This document shows, one piece after another, positions 1 through 11,306 of a DNA stretch of 64,000 nucleotides. A model generated the notes under the pieces. That model did not search any database. It saw nothing but the letters and a program-made list of their open reading frames with translations, and had not been told where the DNA came from. Numbering within the stretch: the first letter of the stretch is position 1; every line of letters begins with the position of its first letter. Origin of the DNA: Aureobasidium sp. EXF-3400 (taxonomy: Eukaryota; Ascomycota; Dothideomycetes; Dothideales; Saccotheciaceae); contig SWBL01000047.1 in the NCBI GenBank assembly GCA_024195585.1, forward strand, positions 62,001 to 126,000. Reading direction: 5' to 3'. A program made the translations under genes and the position numbers.

Positions 1-351
1 AACATGAAAAACTTCTCACACCATCACCCTATCCCGAGGATCCGCGGACTGTCAAGAGTTTACCTTCAACTCGTTTCTCACAGCGATATGTGGTAAGCTA
101 AAAGAGAATGCACAGTTGTTTTTCAGACAGAAGTCTGGCCATGGGACAACATAGCAAACCATCTTTCTATGAATGCCGCTCTCTTCAACAGAGTATTGTG
201 CATTTCTATGGCTACCTCAATTTGTCTTCTTCGACATTGGTGGTGTAAGATAAAGTGCATGACTTGCGATGAGGTACCAACTCCGAGAATATAACGCTGA
301 ACCGCAAAGGAAACCAACCGCTAAGAGCTATCTACACCTTTCTCTCGAGAC
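1..351. other. Left edge, no gene seen
   Basis: This stretch lies downstream of the flavin monooxygenase gene, which ends at 352 on the minus strand. The only open frame is a 64-codon minus-strand ORF with no family resemblance. I see no RNA gene or repeat. It probably holds the 3' untranslated region of the monooxygenase gene. Confidence 0.5.
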
Positions 352-2721
352 CTACTCGATCCTCCTTGCTCCTCTAACATCGCCCACTGATGGCACCTCC
401 TTCACGGTAGCCTCCACAATGCCATAAATTGGTACATCTGCAAGGCCTTGCGCAATGTGATGAAGGGTTGGCAGTGAGTTCCAATCACCGGGCAAAAACT
501 TGATAGTCGCCGACTTTGTTGTCTGGTCCTGTGCTTCTTGCTGAGCCCCTGCAGACGATGGTATTTTCTTCTCGTACTCATCGAAGACAGCGTACTCGGC
601 ATCCGCCTTGCCTGGCTCACCCACAGCTGGCACGTAACGATACATGAACAAGCCATTGTCTTCAATCATTGGCATTGGAGGGCCGGGAGGACCTGGAGGC
701 TTGGCGTGGGTGCCGTTCACGCCGTTCGTGCCATCAGTGCCATTTGCCTGAGGCTTTGCACGAAGGTCGTTCCATTCGAGCTCGGCAAAAGTGGTGCCGC
801 GCCAACTCATGCGTACACTGCGAGAGTTACCAGAAGCTGAGACGTCGATATCGCAACCCAATTTAGGCGCTGCAAGCTCTTCGCGACCCGTGATGATGGG
901 GTCAGTCAAGTTCTCGAACAAGATTGGTAAGAATGTTCCTTGTAGGATCTCGCCATCCTTCTTGGTATACTTTACTCCGTGGATGTAGAGGCCGCAGTGG
1001 TCGTATCCTGTGTTACCCAGCCATGTCATGTTGCGTAGTGAGCAACACACGATGGAGGCTTCTGCAACTGTTGCTGGAGACATGAAAGAAAATGAAGAGT
1101 TCGGGAACAGGTTCTGAAGATAGGTCCTTGAGGTCTTGAAGCGAATCGAGGCTATTGTCTGGTTCTGCTTTGCTACCGAGTACACATCTGGCTGGGCATT
1201 CAGAGGCTGGCGTGGACCTGGACTAGGACCAAACGACACTGGCTGACGGAACCGGTGTGGCTGCTTGGACCAGAGATGCTTGTTCAAAGCATTCTTTGAG
1301 AAATCCCACTCATCGTGACCGAAGTTATAGTTCGTGAAGGCAAACGCTGATCACACCAAAGTCAGTAAGAAAACAACCAAAGCTATGGTATCACAATTAC
1401 TGACCATCGTATTTCTTGCCCATCTTGACGAGGTCCTTTTGAGACGTTCCGCTCAGTCTTGTACCATCCTGGATTTTGTTTGCACGCTCGCGTCTGCACT
1501 GCTCATACAGTCTCAGCCTCTCTGGGACGTCTTCCTTTGTGGTGCCATAAGGTAAGATGGCTGCCAATGAAACTGCGTCTTCCATAGCTTGCCCACCACC
1601 TTGGGCTTGGTGGGGCAGGAATGGATGAGCTGCATCACCTAGCAATGCCATGTTGCCTTTAATCCACGTAGGGAGTACTCCCATGTCCAGTAGAGTCCAG
1701 ACCTTCAAGCTGTCTTCCGGAGCCTTCTCCAAGAGAGCACGAACTTGGGGTGCCAAGCTGGCGCCACTTGCAAGCATGCGCTTCTTGTCACCCTGTTGAT
1801 TCCAGCCAGCGTCTTCTGAACGTGATTCGCTGCTGGGGTGAATCTATAGAAGACCAAAGTCAGAAGAAGCTCTTGAATCTCGGATGACTGTTCTTACCAG
1901 AAGGAAGTTCATAAGCTTGTTGTCAACACAAGGATACACAACGACTCTGCGGTCTTCACCAACGATCATACAGAGCATACCCTCCTGCTCAACAAATTCA
2001 CGGCAGGCAGGATCAGCCATGACTTCATCCTTTGGCACCAGGAAGCGGTAAGCACTGTGGCCGCAGTCGAACGGTGCATACTTCTCCGCATCATCAAGGT
2101 CCAAAGCCTTACGACACAAGGACTAGAGACCTGTCAGCTTGAAGCTTCTCCATTCTGCCAAATACAGGACTTACGTGAACGCCATCAGCTCCAAGTAGAA
2201 CATCGCCAGATACCTTCTCGCCGCTCTCCAGCATGACCTCTGCCTTCTCAGGGTCTACGGAGGCTACTTTGCTGGCTAGTCTGAGTGTAGCAGGCTTGCC
2301 TTTGCCCTCCTGCCCGATGGCTCTTTCTTTCAGAACAGTGTGCAAGTGAGCACGATGCACCAAGAGCCACTTGTGTTGCCATTGCTTGTTTGGCATTGTA
2401 AGATCAACCTGGAAAAGTGCCTTCCCTGACTCGGCATGGTACTGTGAAATCCGGTTGCATTCGTTTGCTCCCACTTTCTCAATATCGACTCCGAAGCGTT
2501 TGAGCAAGCCATTTGCGTTGGGTGCCATATGGATAGCTGCTCCGGTCTCGTTGCTGAATCGAGATGATTCGAGAAGAGTCACATCATGTCCTTGCTCTCT
2601 GAGAGCGATGGCAGCCATCTACGCTCCTGTCAGATTGGTTGTTCAGTTCAGATCAGCATATTTCGTTACGACATACCAGGCCACCGATGCCTGCTCCCAC
2701 GATCAAGACGTTAAGTGCCAT
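352..2721 (-). CDS. FAD-dependent monooxygenase fused to an acetoacetate-decarboxylase-like domain
   Basis: Five exons: 2677-2721, 2175-2618, 1898-2122, 1405-1843, 352-1346 (715 aa). All junctions keep phase and use GT-AG. Residues 9-13 carry the GxGxG dinucleotide-binding turn, and residues 307-312 carry GDAAHP followed by QAQGGGQAMEDA, the second FAD motif of salicylate-hydroxylase-type enzymes, so the N-terminal 380 residues are a class A flavoprotein hydroxylase using NAD(P)H and O2. The C-terminal part (about 440-715) resembles the acetoacetate decarboxylase family: GREELAAPK at 538-546 matches the region around the Schiff-base lysine (K546 here). An Asn-Gly and Pro-Gly rich stretch at residues 584-609 interrupts this domain. 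The gene is divergent from the fumarylacetoacetase gene, with 427 bases between. Hydroxylation of an aromatic acid is likely. The ADC domain could decarboxylate or act as a retro-aldolase or dehydratase on a product; this is inference. Confidence 0.88.
672..750 (-). repeat. Asn-Gly-Thr and Pro-Gly low-complexity insert
   Basis: Within the ADC-like domain the protein runs through repeated NGT and NGV triplets, then a short collagen-like PPGPPGPP tract. The DNA here is an imperfect 9-base repetition. Conserved sequence resumes on both sides, so it is a surface loop or linker rather than a frame error. Confidence 0.7.
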
Positions 2722-3148
2722 TATGAGAACTGGATTTCTTTCTTGGCAAGATTTGGTCTTTGGATGTTGCGAAAGGAAGATAAATGAATGCCGATCCTAC
2801 ACAAATAGTCTCAATTCTTCTTGATTACGGACTCTGGGTAATCAAAGCATCCGGACTCGGCCTGAAAGACTGTCCGTGTGATACAAGTTCGAGCTCTGTT
2901 TTCGAGAGATGACCCGCACCGGGAGGTTTGGAGGAAACACGGGGAGCGCGGGTCCTCCACATCAAAATACTCAAATTGCACCGAAATACGCGAGAGAACG
3001 GGCGGGGTCAACGCTCGTTTAACCGAAGAATGGTCACAAGGTAAAGTAGCCTTGGAGGGTCGTTCCCGCGATATATTCATACAATTTTTCGATCACTATT
3101 ACGACTCTTGCTCACTCAAAATTCGTCCATTGTTTACGAACACACACA
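2722..3148. promoter_or_regulatory. Divergent promoter region, monooxygenase and fumarylacetoacetase
   Basis: Both flanking coding regions start outward from this 427-base gap, so it must hold both promoters and may let one regulator control both genes. A TATATT sequence at 3072-3077 sits about 75 bases before the fumarylacetoacetase start. No operator could be identified from one copy. Confidence 0.55.
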
Positions 3149-4488
3149 ATGACGTCTCTCCAATCAGACTTTGGTAGCCATTTTGGCATTGAAAACATTC
3201 CCTTCGGAATTGCTTCGTCAAGCAAGCACAAATCGCCGCAAGCAGTCACTCGTTTCGAGAACAATGTGGTCTTTCTTGCAGATCTAGTCCAATCTGTTTC
3301 CGAGTTGCAAACTTTGCCCAATGGCATCTTCTCACAACAGACATTAAATGCATTTGCAGCTCTTGGAAGACCTGCTCATAGACTTGTTCGCTCTGTCATT
3401 CAGAAACTTATTCAAGAGAGCAAGTTACCTGAGGGTAGCACCGAGGACGTCTCAGCATGTCAGATGCATCTTCCAGTTTCGGTTGCAGACTTCACAGACT
3501 TCTCATGTTCTGAGTACCACAATCTCAATGCTGGTCTTGCTGCTATGGGAAGGAAAGGACTTCCTCCTTCTTGGGGCTTCATTCCTCCAGGTAAGTGTGT
3601 CAATACTTTTTTTTTGTGTAGCACATACTAACTGTGTACAGGTTATGCTGGTAGGTGTTCAAGCATCAAGATCTCTGGCACTCCTGTGAGAAGACCTGTT
3701 GGTTCGTTCTGGGAAGATAACATGGCAGCAATGAGAGGCGAGAACAAGAAGATCATTTATGGACCAAGCCGCAGAATGGACTATGAACTGGAGTTGTCCG
3801 CTGTGATAGGCAAGCCACTTCCATACGGCCAAGCTGTTACAGCAGAGAAAGCTGGCGAGCACATCTTTGGCTTTGTTATGTTGAATGACTGGAGTGGTAA
3901 ATCTCTCCCAAGACAAATTGAGGTATTACGCAAGCTGACTTGTCAACAGCCCGTGACATACAGATATTGGAGATGATCCCGCTCGGCCCCTTGAACTCGA
4001 AGAACTCTGGAACAACCCTGTCTCCGTGGATAATCACATACGACGCCATGGAGCCGTTCCGAGTCCGGGGCCCAGGTTGGAAACATACTTTGCCTCCCCA
4101 CCTGGCTGTGGAGAAGGATGATCGAGGCCTGTCCATCGATCTCTCTGTCTTCGTTCAATCGCCAGAGAACGATGTGACTCGTGCTTGCGCAGCAAACAGT
4201 AGTGTTCTCGCATGGTCTTTTGAACAGCTGTTGGCACATCAAGGTAGCGCAGGTTGTGGTTTCCAAGCTGGAGATCTGCTCGCTTGTGGTACTGTGTCAG
4301 AGGACTCAGACGATGGGCGTGGATGCATGCTTGAACACAACCTTCCACCGCCAGCTGTTCAGCGTGGCTACCTTGCGGATGGCGTTGTCGTTCAATTTAC
4401 TGGAAAATGTGGCGAAGGTGTCGGTTTTGGTGAATGCCGAGCAGAACTTCTCCCAGCTCTGTCCGCAGAGACATGGATCAGTGAGTAG
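3149..4488 (+). CDS. Fumarylacetoacetase (FAH) family hydrolase
   Basis: Three exons: 3149-3590, 3642-3896, 3950-4488 (411 aa, close to the usual 420). It cleaves the C-C bond of 4-fumarylacetoacetate or a similar acylpyruvate. Key residues of the mouse enzyme are kept: DFTDF with metal ligand D117, catalytic histidine H124 at the expected seven-residue spacing, the metal pair in YELEL, LNDWSARDIQ with the next metal aspartate, MLE for the glutamate near the oxyanion, and GFGEC near the end. Introns are 51 and 53 bases. In tyrosine catabolism this gene normally sits beside homogentisate dioxygenase and maleylacetoacetate isomerase; neither is here. A role on a product of the neighbouring dioxygenase is therefore possible, or it may be a paralogue of the tyrosine enzyme. 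Confidence 0.93.
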
Positions 4489-5019
4489 AGTAGATCACTA
4501 AGTGCCGGGGTTACAAGGATACGCTTGTTGTCCAGTCCATAGAGTACCGTCAAAGCTTATCCTCTCAAATCGGCCTGTTTCTGTAACCGACTTAGGGCTA
4601 GAAGTAGGGCTCGTTTACGAGTCTTTGCTGTTTTGTTGTCGGTGATGGTCCCCCGCTCCACCTCCCCACGTTCCTCCACGCGGACTCCGACACAACAGAA
4701 CCTCTAAGACAAGTCCAAAAGGGCTAGACGCATAGATTGAGTCCGGGGCTACCCAATGAGAAATCGGCCGTTTGATGAAAGGTCAATTTGTTTGTGCGGG
4801 GACGTGGGGAAGAAGAACCTTTCATGAAGAGTGGGCACAAACCAACTGTCCCGATGAGAGTAGTGTACTCCTCAATTGGGTAGAATTGGCGAGCATGGCA
4901 GACTCATAAATCACGCTCCTTCTTCATGTCTCGCAGGCATCTTCATCTCGATACGTCCTGCCTTTTCTTAGCAATATCTTTTCTATCCCACAGTCGTCAA
5001 TCGAGGCACGGTGTTCACC
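4489..5019. other. Intergenic, upstream region of the MFS gene
   Basis: This 531-base gap lies between two plus-strand genes. It should hold the FAH 3' end and the MFS promoter. There is no plausible coding frame and no RNA gene. Confidence 0.5.
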
Positions 5020-6879
5020 ATGACTCAGTTCAGACATGCCTTCTCGCTGGACAAGCAAGAGCTCAATGAGATGGCGCCTCCTGGCACCGTTACGTTGATG
5101 GGTGAGTGGTATATCGAGGAAGATAGCAAGGACCATATCTCTAACCATCGATAATAGACAGAGAACTCGTCAGAACAAACACAGGCCATCATGAATTCGA
5201 AGAAAACCACATACACTTGAACCCAGAGTATGTTGCTCTCGTGGCAGGTTACCTAGACCATATCCTCTGACGGGCGATTGTACAGACCATCACCGGATCC
5301 CGCGGATCCTCTCAACTTCTCCAACTCGAGGAAGGTCATGATCTTAGCGTTGATGAGCCTGTACGCCTTTGTCACCAACGTCTCGAGTTCGATCATTAGC
5401 AGTGCTTTGCCGAGCTTGGTCACAGCCTTTATGCAACTTCACCCACATGGACCGCCCACTGGCATCCTGCCGTTCAGCAAGCTGACCCATCTTGTCGCCA
5501 TCAACAACTTGTTCCTTGGTGCTTCGAATATCTGGTGGGTGCCTCTTGGAAACAGTAAGTGTCGATCAAACATTCTGTTGTGTGCATGCTGACGCTATTC
5601 CAGCCTTTGGACGTCGTCCTGTCATCCTTGTTTGCCTTGCCGTTCTCTGTGCCACATCGATATGGGCAGGCGAAGCCAAGTCATACAACAGTTTGCTCGT
5701 TGCTAGGCTCTTCCAGGGCGTCGGCGGTGGTGCTGCAGATACTCTTGCCCCGGATGTGGTCGGCCAAATCTTCTTCGTCCACCAGAGAGGTCGTGCTATG
5801 GTAAGTCAACCAGACATGATAGGAAGACAATCTGAGCTGACCATAATCAGGCCGTCTATACCATCTTCCTCGCTTCTGGTTCATTGGTTGGTGGCCTCAT
5901 CGGTGGCTACATTACCGCCTCAATGGGATGGAGATGGACCATGTACATCTCAGCTATCCTGTCGGGCGCCATCCTGCTTTTGAGCTTCTTGTTCGTTCCC
6001 GAGACACTTTTCGACCGCGAGGCAGCCATGGCTGTTGTACGCCCGGATGGCTACGACAAAGACTCACCGATTGGCGAGAAGGCCGAGATGGCCAGAGTCG
6101 AGACCGCCGCCTCTACTGTGTTTCCCGAATACACCTTCGCTAGAAGTCTCAAGATTGGCATGTACCGACCTGGCTTCTTCAAGCGTTGCATCACCCCTTA
6201 CACCACCCTTCTTTTCCCTGGTACATGGATGGTCATGTTGCACTATGCCGGCCTTGTCGGATTGATCGTCACCATCTCGACTGTTGCGCCGCAGCTACTT
6301 GCTGAGCCACCCTACCTGTGGGGCGGCTCAGTCGGCCTGATCAACGTCGGCGGCTTGGTCGGCACTGTGCTGGGTGCAATCTACACCTACTTCACTGCAG
6401 ACTACATCGTCAAGCGCCAGGCCAAGCGGGAGCGACACGGTTTCGGCGAGCCTGAAGCACGTCTCCCTCTCATGTTCCCAGCTCTTGCCATCGCCACCGC
6501 TGGCGCGCTCTGCTTCGGTTTCTCCGCCAAGGCAGCAACCCCAAAGGCTTGGATTGGTCTCGAGTTCGGCAATGGTATGGTCGCCTTTGGTCTCATGCAG
6601 GTGCCTTCTATCGGCTTCAACTACCTCATCGAAAGTTACGGTGCCTGGAGTGCTGATTGCTTCCTCATGGTTGTCACTTTCCGTGCCATCATCAGTTTCG
6701 CCTGGACTTTCTTCGTCGGCACTTGGGTTGAGAGTGCAGGCCCTGCCCTTCCCTTCGGCATCTTTGCTCTACTCATGGGTGTGTTCAGTCTGACCACGGT
6801 GCCTGTCTGGTTGTTTGGCAAAAGAATGAGAATTGCGACCAGCAAACTTGTGATGAAGGGATATATCAGGAGCGAATGA
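5020..6879 (+). CDS. Major facilitator superfamily transporter
   Basis: Five exons: 5020-5101, 5158-5227, 5286-5554, 5604-5800, 5851-6879 (548 aa). The pre-membrane segment DPADPLNFSNSRK is the hallmark that precedes the first helix in fungal drug:H+ antiporter type MFS proteins. GNTFGRRPV is the loop 2-3 signature, RLFQGVGGG lies in helix 4 and GWRWTMY in the helix 5-6 region. A large cytoplasmic loop with charged residues follows (about 230-310), then six further hydrophobic segments. The start ATG at 5020 gives a 50-60 residue hydrophilic N-terminus, usual for the family. It sits head-to-tail after the FAH gene, so uptake of the cluster substrate or export of a product is likely; direction and substrate cannot be read. 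Confidence 0.9.
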
Positions 6880-7032
6880 TCCCGTCGGCATATATTCCAG
6901 GATGTTTTGATGGCCTTTTTTATGAGATAGCAATGCCCGTTATGTAACCAGGATTCAAGTGATTTCTTTTCCTTGTCAACGCAACTTACGCCTTTTTGAT
7001 ATTTGATTCCAATCTCATCGATAGTCATATAG

Positions 7033-7445
7033 TTAGTTCTTGAGGAAGGCCTGCCACTTGCTGCTGTCCAGGATCTCGGTCTCAGTCACACGGGCGGTCT
7101 CCTTTCCCTCTTCCAACTTGATGACGGTAGGAATTCCGCGGACATTCCAATCGACGCGGGCGACGTTCTCAGGAGTGCGCCATTCCTCCTTCTTGCCCAC
7201 GTAGAAGAGCATGGCCTCGGGCTTGTCGGCGCCGTCAAATGCTTCGCGGACAGAAGGCTCGACGTCAACGCAGTCAGGGCACCACATCTTGCCATCCACA
7301 ATTGAAGAGTAGAAGACCAGGAAAGAAGTCTTGGGGAGAGATGAGCTTCTGATTGCGCTCATGATGGCGGGATACCTGTGGTCTGGTGTTAGTGGTGGGG
7401 TCTTGGCTGTTGTTATCCCACGTACGATTTTTCGAGGAGAGGCAT
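7033..7445 (-). CDS. Thioredoxin-like protein of the TXNDC17 (DUF953) family
   Basis: Two exons: 7426-7445 and 7033-7375 (120 aa, typical of the family). The active-site motif WCPDC places the redox cysteines at residues 39 and 42, followed by the cis-proline turn GIPTV. TXNDC17/TRP14-like proteins are cytosolic disulfide reductases. The first exon is only 20 bases; without it translation could begin at an internal methionine (7362), but the spliced form gives a better N-terminus. It converges on the MFS gene. A link to the surrounding catabolic genes is not evident. Confidence 0.85.
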
Positions 7446-7709
7446 TTTGGAAGTAGGCGGTGTTAAGCTGTTGTCATGTTACTTGTCAAGCTCCGTATTA
7501 CCAATATGCTTTTGTACATACATATATGAGTCGGTCTAGGATTTTATTCAGCAGAGTGGCTGGCAAGCAAAACACATTGATGGCAAGGGTACAGAAAGAA
7601 CTTGATGACACTGTTTCGCTTGCAAAAAGATTGGGACTGGAGACTTCTTCGCTACACTTGTACGCGAAACAAACACTATCCAACACCATACAAAGACTCG
7701 AAATCTCTA

Positions 7710-9355
7710 TCAGTGAGAGTAATAAGCTCTTGCGCGCTTTCCAAGGATCACAGTCGCGGCAATGGTGGCGCCAGTCGACAGCAGCACAAAGCCGAGGTTG
7801 AACAGCATGGACTGCTCGAAGAAACCGAACGCTGCACGCGTCTGCTTTGGTCGCTTGTGCGCCGACGGCAGGTCTGAGAGGGCTTGACGGTACAATGTTT
7901 GTACCGCAGCTGACTTTTCTGACTTTGAGGCGCCGTTCAGCGCAGACTCTACGGCCTTTGACTGTGTCGTGTTGTTGACGAAGGCAGGCGTCGGGCGGGT
8001 AAAGAGGGCGGTTGGGTAGCGTGTTGAGGTTATGGGGTGGCCGATTGGGAAGGCAGGACCGACTGAGAAAAAGGTTAGTCTTGATTTGCGTTTTTGGTAG
8101 GTGCAGGTAAGAAACTCACCGAGCAGTTCTGCTGGGATGTGATTGACGTAGGACACTTGCGATGCGACAAACTGGCTGAGATATTTACATTGGGCATTCT
8201 CGCCAAAGTGGTATGCAGCCAGCAGTTCGCTACCATTGTTGTTGATGAAATCGATGGCATCGTCGAGACTCTTGACCGCATGTACGAGCAGCACAGATTC
8301 GCGGATCTTGGTCTTGAGCAGGCTTGTACTCCTGCATTCGACTGTCAACTTCTAGTGCCTGACAACTTCTGCGAATTTACTTACCTCTTGGTCAAATCTA
8401 GGATTGCTCGGTTCGACTCTTGTGCGATGACACGTCCGCTTCCGTCTTTTTGCAAACCAGAAACCAACTCTCTGATGCCATTTTCGCGACCGCCTCTTCG
8501 GGTTGGCGACTTCTCCCTCTCTACTACTCCGTCGAAAGATACGGAGTGTCTGAGAAGTGCTTGCAAAAAGTCCTTCTTGCAGAATTCGTTGACAAAGATG
8601 ATATCCGGGGCGTACGGCGATTTGCCATTGTATGAGAAGCGAGCATTCACGAGAGCTTTGGCGGTCTCGTCAAAGTTCGCTGTCCTGTCTACGACTGCTG
8701 CTGTGATGGAGTTGGCCCTCGAGACAAGCTGGTTGAGTGCAGGAGGACCGTCAACCGATCCATCCTGGACCACTTGCAGGCAGTCATTCAAGAAAGATGC
8801 ATCTTGTACAGGTTGCTGTGCAACGTCGAATGTATCGTTGTCTAGCGCAGACTTGAGCGTGTTGCGAAGGATGGTCGGGAGGCTGCGGAGGCTGTTCTCA
8901 ATCTAGAGTTCTTGTTAACGAATGCTCTTCTGCATTGCATCAGGATCACGTACCTGCAAGACCACACAGTTGCCGGCGGCGATTGCTGCGCTCAGAGGCG
9001 CGATTGCTGAGTAGAACGGAGTGTGGTCCGCTGAAGCCTGGACGTATACTGTGCCATACCCGAGACGCAGACTGCCAGCATCCTCTCCACGGGCAACAGC
9101 ATACTCCTGCTCGAGTTCTTTCTTTGGTTCAAGCTCTGCAAAGCGCTCTCGAACAGTTGTGAGAGCAAGCGAGTATTCGATCTGTGCTTCTGCTCGGCTG
9201 AGGCCAGAGTCTGCGACAATTGCATCTACAATTTCGGATGCATTCGAGGCGAGGGTTTTGTGCAGCTTCTCTAGTTGAGTTTGACGGTAGAAGACAGTTC
9301 GGGTTCTGCCATCAATCGCAGCGGCTTGCAGCTGTGGGAATGGCCTGTTCGACAT
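7710..9355 (-). CDS. Aldehyde-dehydrogenase-like protein, catalytic cysteine absent, C-terminal membrane anchor
   Basis: Four exons: 8954-9355, 8385-8902, 8120-8331, 7710-8062 (494 aa). The fold is recognisable from AAIAAGNCVVLQ (nucleotide-binding region), NGKSPYAPDIIFVNEF (the region that normally reads NxGQxCxAPD) and NHIP near the end. In the active-site motif the nucleophilic cysteine position is proline (P230), and the usual ELGGKxP segment before it is also not kept. Dehydrogenase activity by the standard mechanism is therefore unlikely. A hydrophobic helix close to the C-terminus (NLGFVLLSTGATIAATVILG) predicts a tail anchor. The junction between exons 2 and 3 uses the acceptor at 8332-8334, the only one that holds frame. 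It may be a non-catalytic member of a fungal ALDH subfamily. Confidence 0.8.
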
Positions 9356-9700
9356 TTTGGAAGGTATGTGTTGGTATACCGGTATGATGAAATCGAGGAG
9401 GGTGAGAACCACAGGAGATGTTTGCTCCAAAGCTTACAGCAGCAACTATACTAAATCCGTCTTCCGTCAAAGCATAGCTCCCATACCTTCTCCACATACC
9501 GATGCCGGTATGTGGTCCCGGATCGTCAGCAGCTAGGAAGCGGGGATCCAGCTCTCTATTGTAGATCTCTGTTGAGCTCCGGCATCCGGTGTTCTCAGGC
9601 TCACGCTGAATACTTACCTCTGATCGTCTCGTCTACCTTCGGTGCCTCTCGCCAAATTAAAATCCGCTCACCATTCTTGCCGTCAAAATCTACCACAACG
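9356..9700. promoter_or_regulatory. Divergent promoter region between ALDH-like gene and small orphan gene
   Basis: Genes on both sides start outward. A short inverted pair, tatgtgttggtataccggtatg near 9364 and accgatgccggtatgtgg near 9498, shares the core CCGGTAT and could be a binding site, but this is weak. No coding frame is supported. Confidence 0.4.
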
Positions 9701-10128
9701 ATGTCCGTTACTCTCACCGAAAATCAAACAGTTTACTCGCTGGGCAGGACGCTCGCCGACTACGACTTGCAACACAGCGGCGAGGAAACCGACGTTCCAG
9801 AGACTCCCAACTCTCGTCCTGTGCCGCAAGGTGCCGGCGACAACCCAGCAGACTGGGAGGACAGCTTTCGCCGAGTCCCAGACTATCGCCCTGTCGACTA
9901 TGATCTCGACTTTGCGTACCGCAATACCACACAAAATGGCATCGAGCGAGCTTTCATCTGGAACATGTTCAGTGGAATCGTGCTCACATCGGTAAGAGTT
10001 ATTCTTCCAGATCAGGTGGAGCCTGGTGTACTGATCTTCATCCGCAGGCAACCAACAGACTTTGGAGAGCTACTGGTGGAAAGTTAAACAACACATATTT
10101 CCGTTGGCAGGTTGGAGGAGAACACTGA
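9701..10128 (+). CDS. Small hypothetical protein
   Basis: Two exons: 9701-9991 and 10048-10128 (123 aa). The intron has a GTAAGA donor and a CGCAG acceptor, and the frame is kept. The protein begins hydrophilic and acidic (about 1-80, rich in Asp, Pro and Tyr) and then has a short hydrophobic stretch, AFIWNMFSGIVLTS, followed by a basic end. I do not recognise the family. The hydrophobic part is short for a membrane span but possible. It is divergent from the ALDH-like gene and convergent with the cupin gene. The unspliced reading frame stops at 10087, which would give a different C-terminus. Confidence 0.6.
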
Positions 10129-10329
10129 GTAGATTTGCTTGTTGCATTGGAGATACTAGTGTTCACGGCGTTTGGAGCTTCAGAAATGTGTTTTACTACT
10201 CTTTTTTCGTCTTGTTCTAATCCCCTTCGTCTCAGGCTCACTTATGGCACGCTGCAGTAGATTCTGGTTCTGGCCAGAGTATTAAAATAATGCCTCAAAA
10301 ATTGGTCTAGACAATTTGTCGGGTTGTTT

Positions 10330-10930
10330 CTAAGTTGAGCTACGAACACCCTCCATGGGGCCAAGGTCCTCATCCAATGGCTTTCCGTTGATCTCGATAG
10401 GAAGCGATGGCTGAAGCACATACATCATACGAGCCCACTTGGTATCGCTTGTGTTTCTCCACGCGTGGTTGGTACCTCTTTGTACTGCGATGTCTCCAAC
10501 CTTCATGATCCTAGTCTCTCCACTGTCAAGGACCAATTCCATCTCTCCGTAAAGTACAACACCATAGTCGAGCGAGACGGTGCGATGCATGGGAGATGTA
10601 CTACCAGGAGGGCAGTCCTGGTTTGATCAGCCATTGCGATAGGAGAGCTTTTTCAAGTTTACATACCACCAGGCGAAGGACAGATCCTTGTTTGTTGACC
10701 AGGCCGGGTGGTGACACCAAGTATTCCTTGTACTGTGCAATGTCCTTGTCGTCGGTCATGTCTACTGGCGTAGTTGAGGTTGTGTAGCCGAGAGAGAAGC
10801 CGACAGTACCACCATTGATGCTGCCGTCCCAGGGACCATTTTCGTCAATCTTTGCGAAGACAGCCTTTCCATCTTCGTTATGTGCGGTAATAAGTCTTTG
10901 GTAGGGTGGAAGCTCTCCTTTGTGGGCCAT
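10330..10930 (-). CDS. Cupin-domain protein
   Basis: Two exons: 10667-10930 and 10330-10617 (183 aa). The second exon holds a single cupin_2 barrel: MHRTVSLDYGVVLYGEMEL is the first conserved motif and GDIAVQRGTNHAW the second. Of the usual metal ligands only the first and last histidines are clearly present; the HxH pair is not. Small cupins of this sort occur next to fungal oxidative enzymes and are often of unknown reaction. It is divergent from the CocE-type hydrolase gene, which suggests shared control. Confidence 0.85.
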
Positions 10931-11306
10931 TTTGAATGCGGTTTCTTTTCCTTGAATATGAAGAGATGGTAAACTTGTCGTTATGGGCAGGTTGACTTGA
11001 ACAAAGGAAGCAACTGAGAAATAATCTCTGGCCTGGGAATTTGATTGCCATCCTCACCTCGGATGATTGTCTATCCATAATCCATAGCCGCTGTGATGCC
11101 CCGCAAACATTGTATATTAAAGGTGGAGAGACATACCGACCGGGATGTGTGGAGGACCTCCCCGATTTCCCGCCTTTTCGGTCTTTCGCATCCCCGCCGC
11201 CGAAACAAAGACGTGATCGCTGTTGAACAAAAAGGCAAGCTCCTACTTGCTAGACCAGGGTACGTAGACCCTTCCTTCCATTTTTAATTGTTGTCATTGT
11301 CACAAG
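10931..11306. promoter_or_regulatory. Divergent promoter region, cupin and hydrolase
   Basis: This 376-base gap separates two genes that start outward. An AT-rich TATATTAA lies at 11112-11119. No coding frame is supported. It is one of two two-way promoters in the putative cluster between enzyme genes and could be compared with 2722-3148 for a shared motif. Confidence 0.5.
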
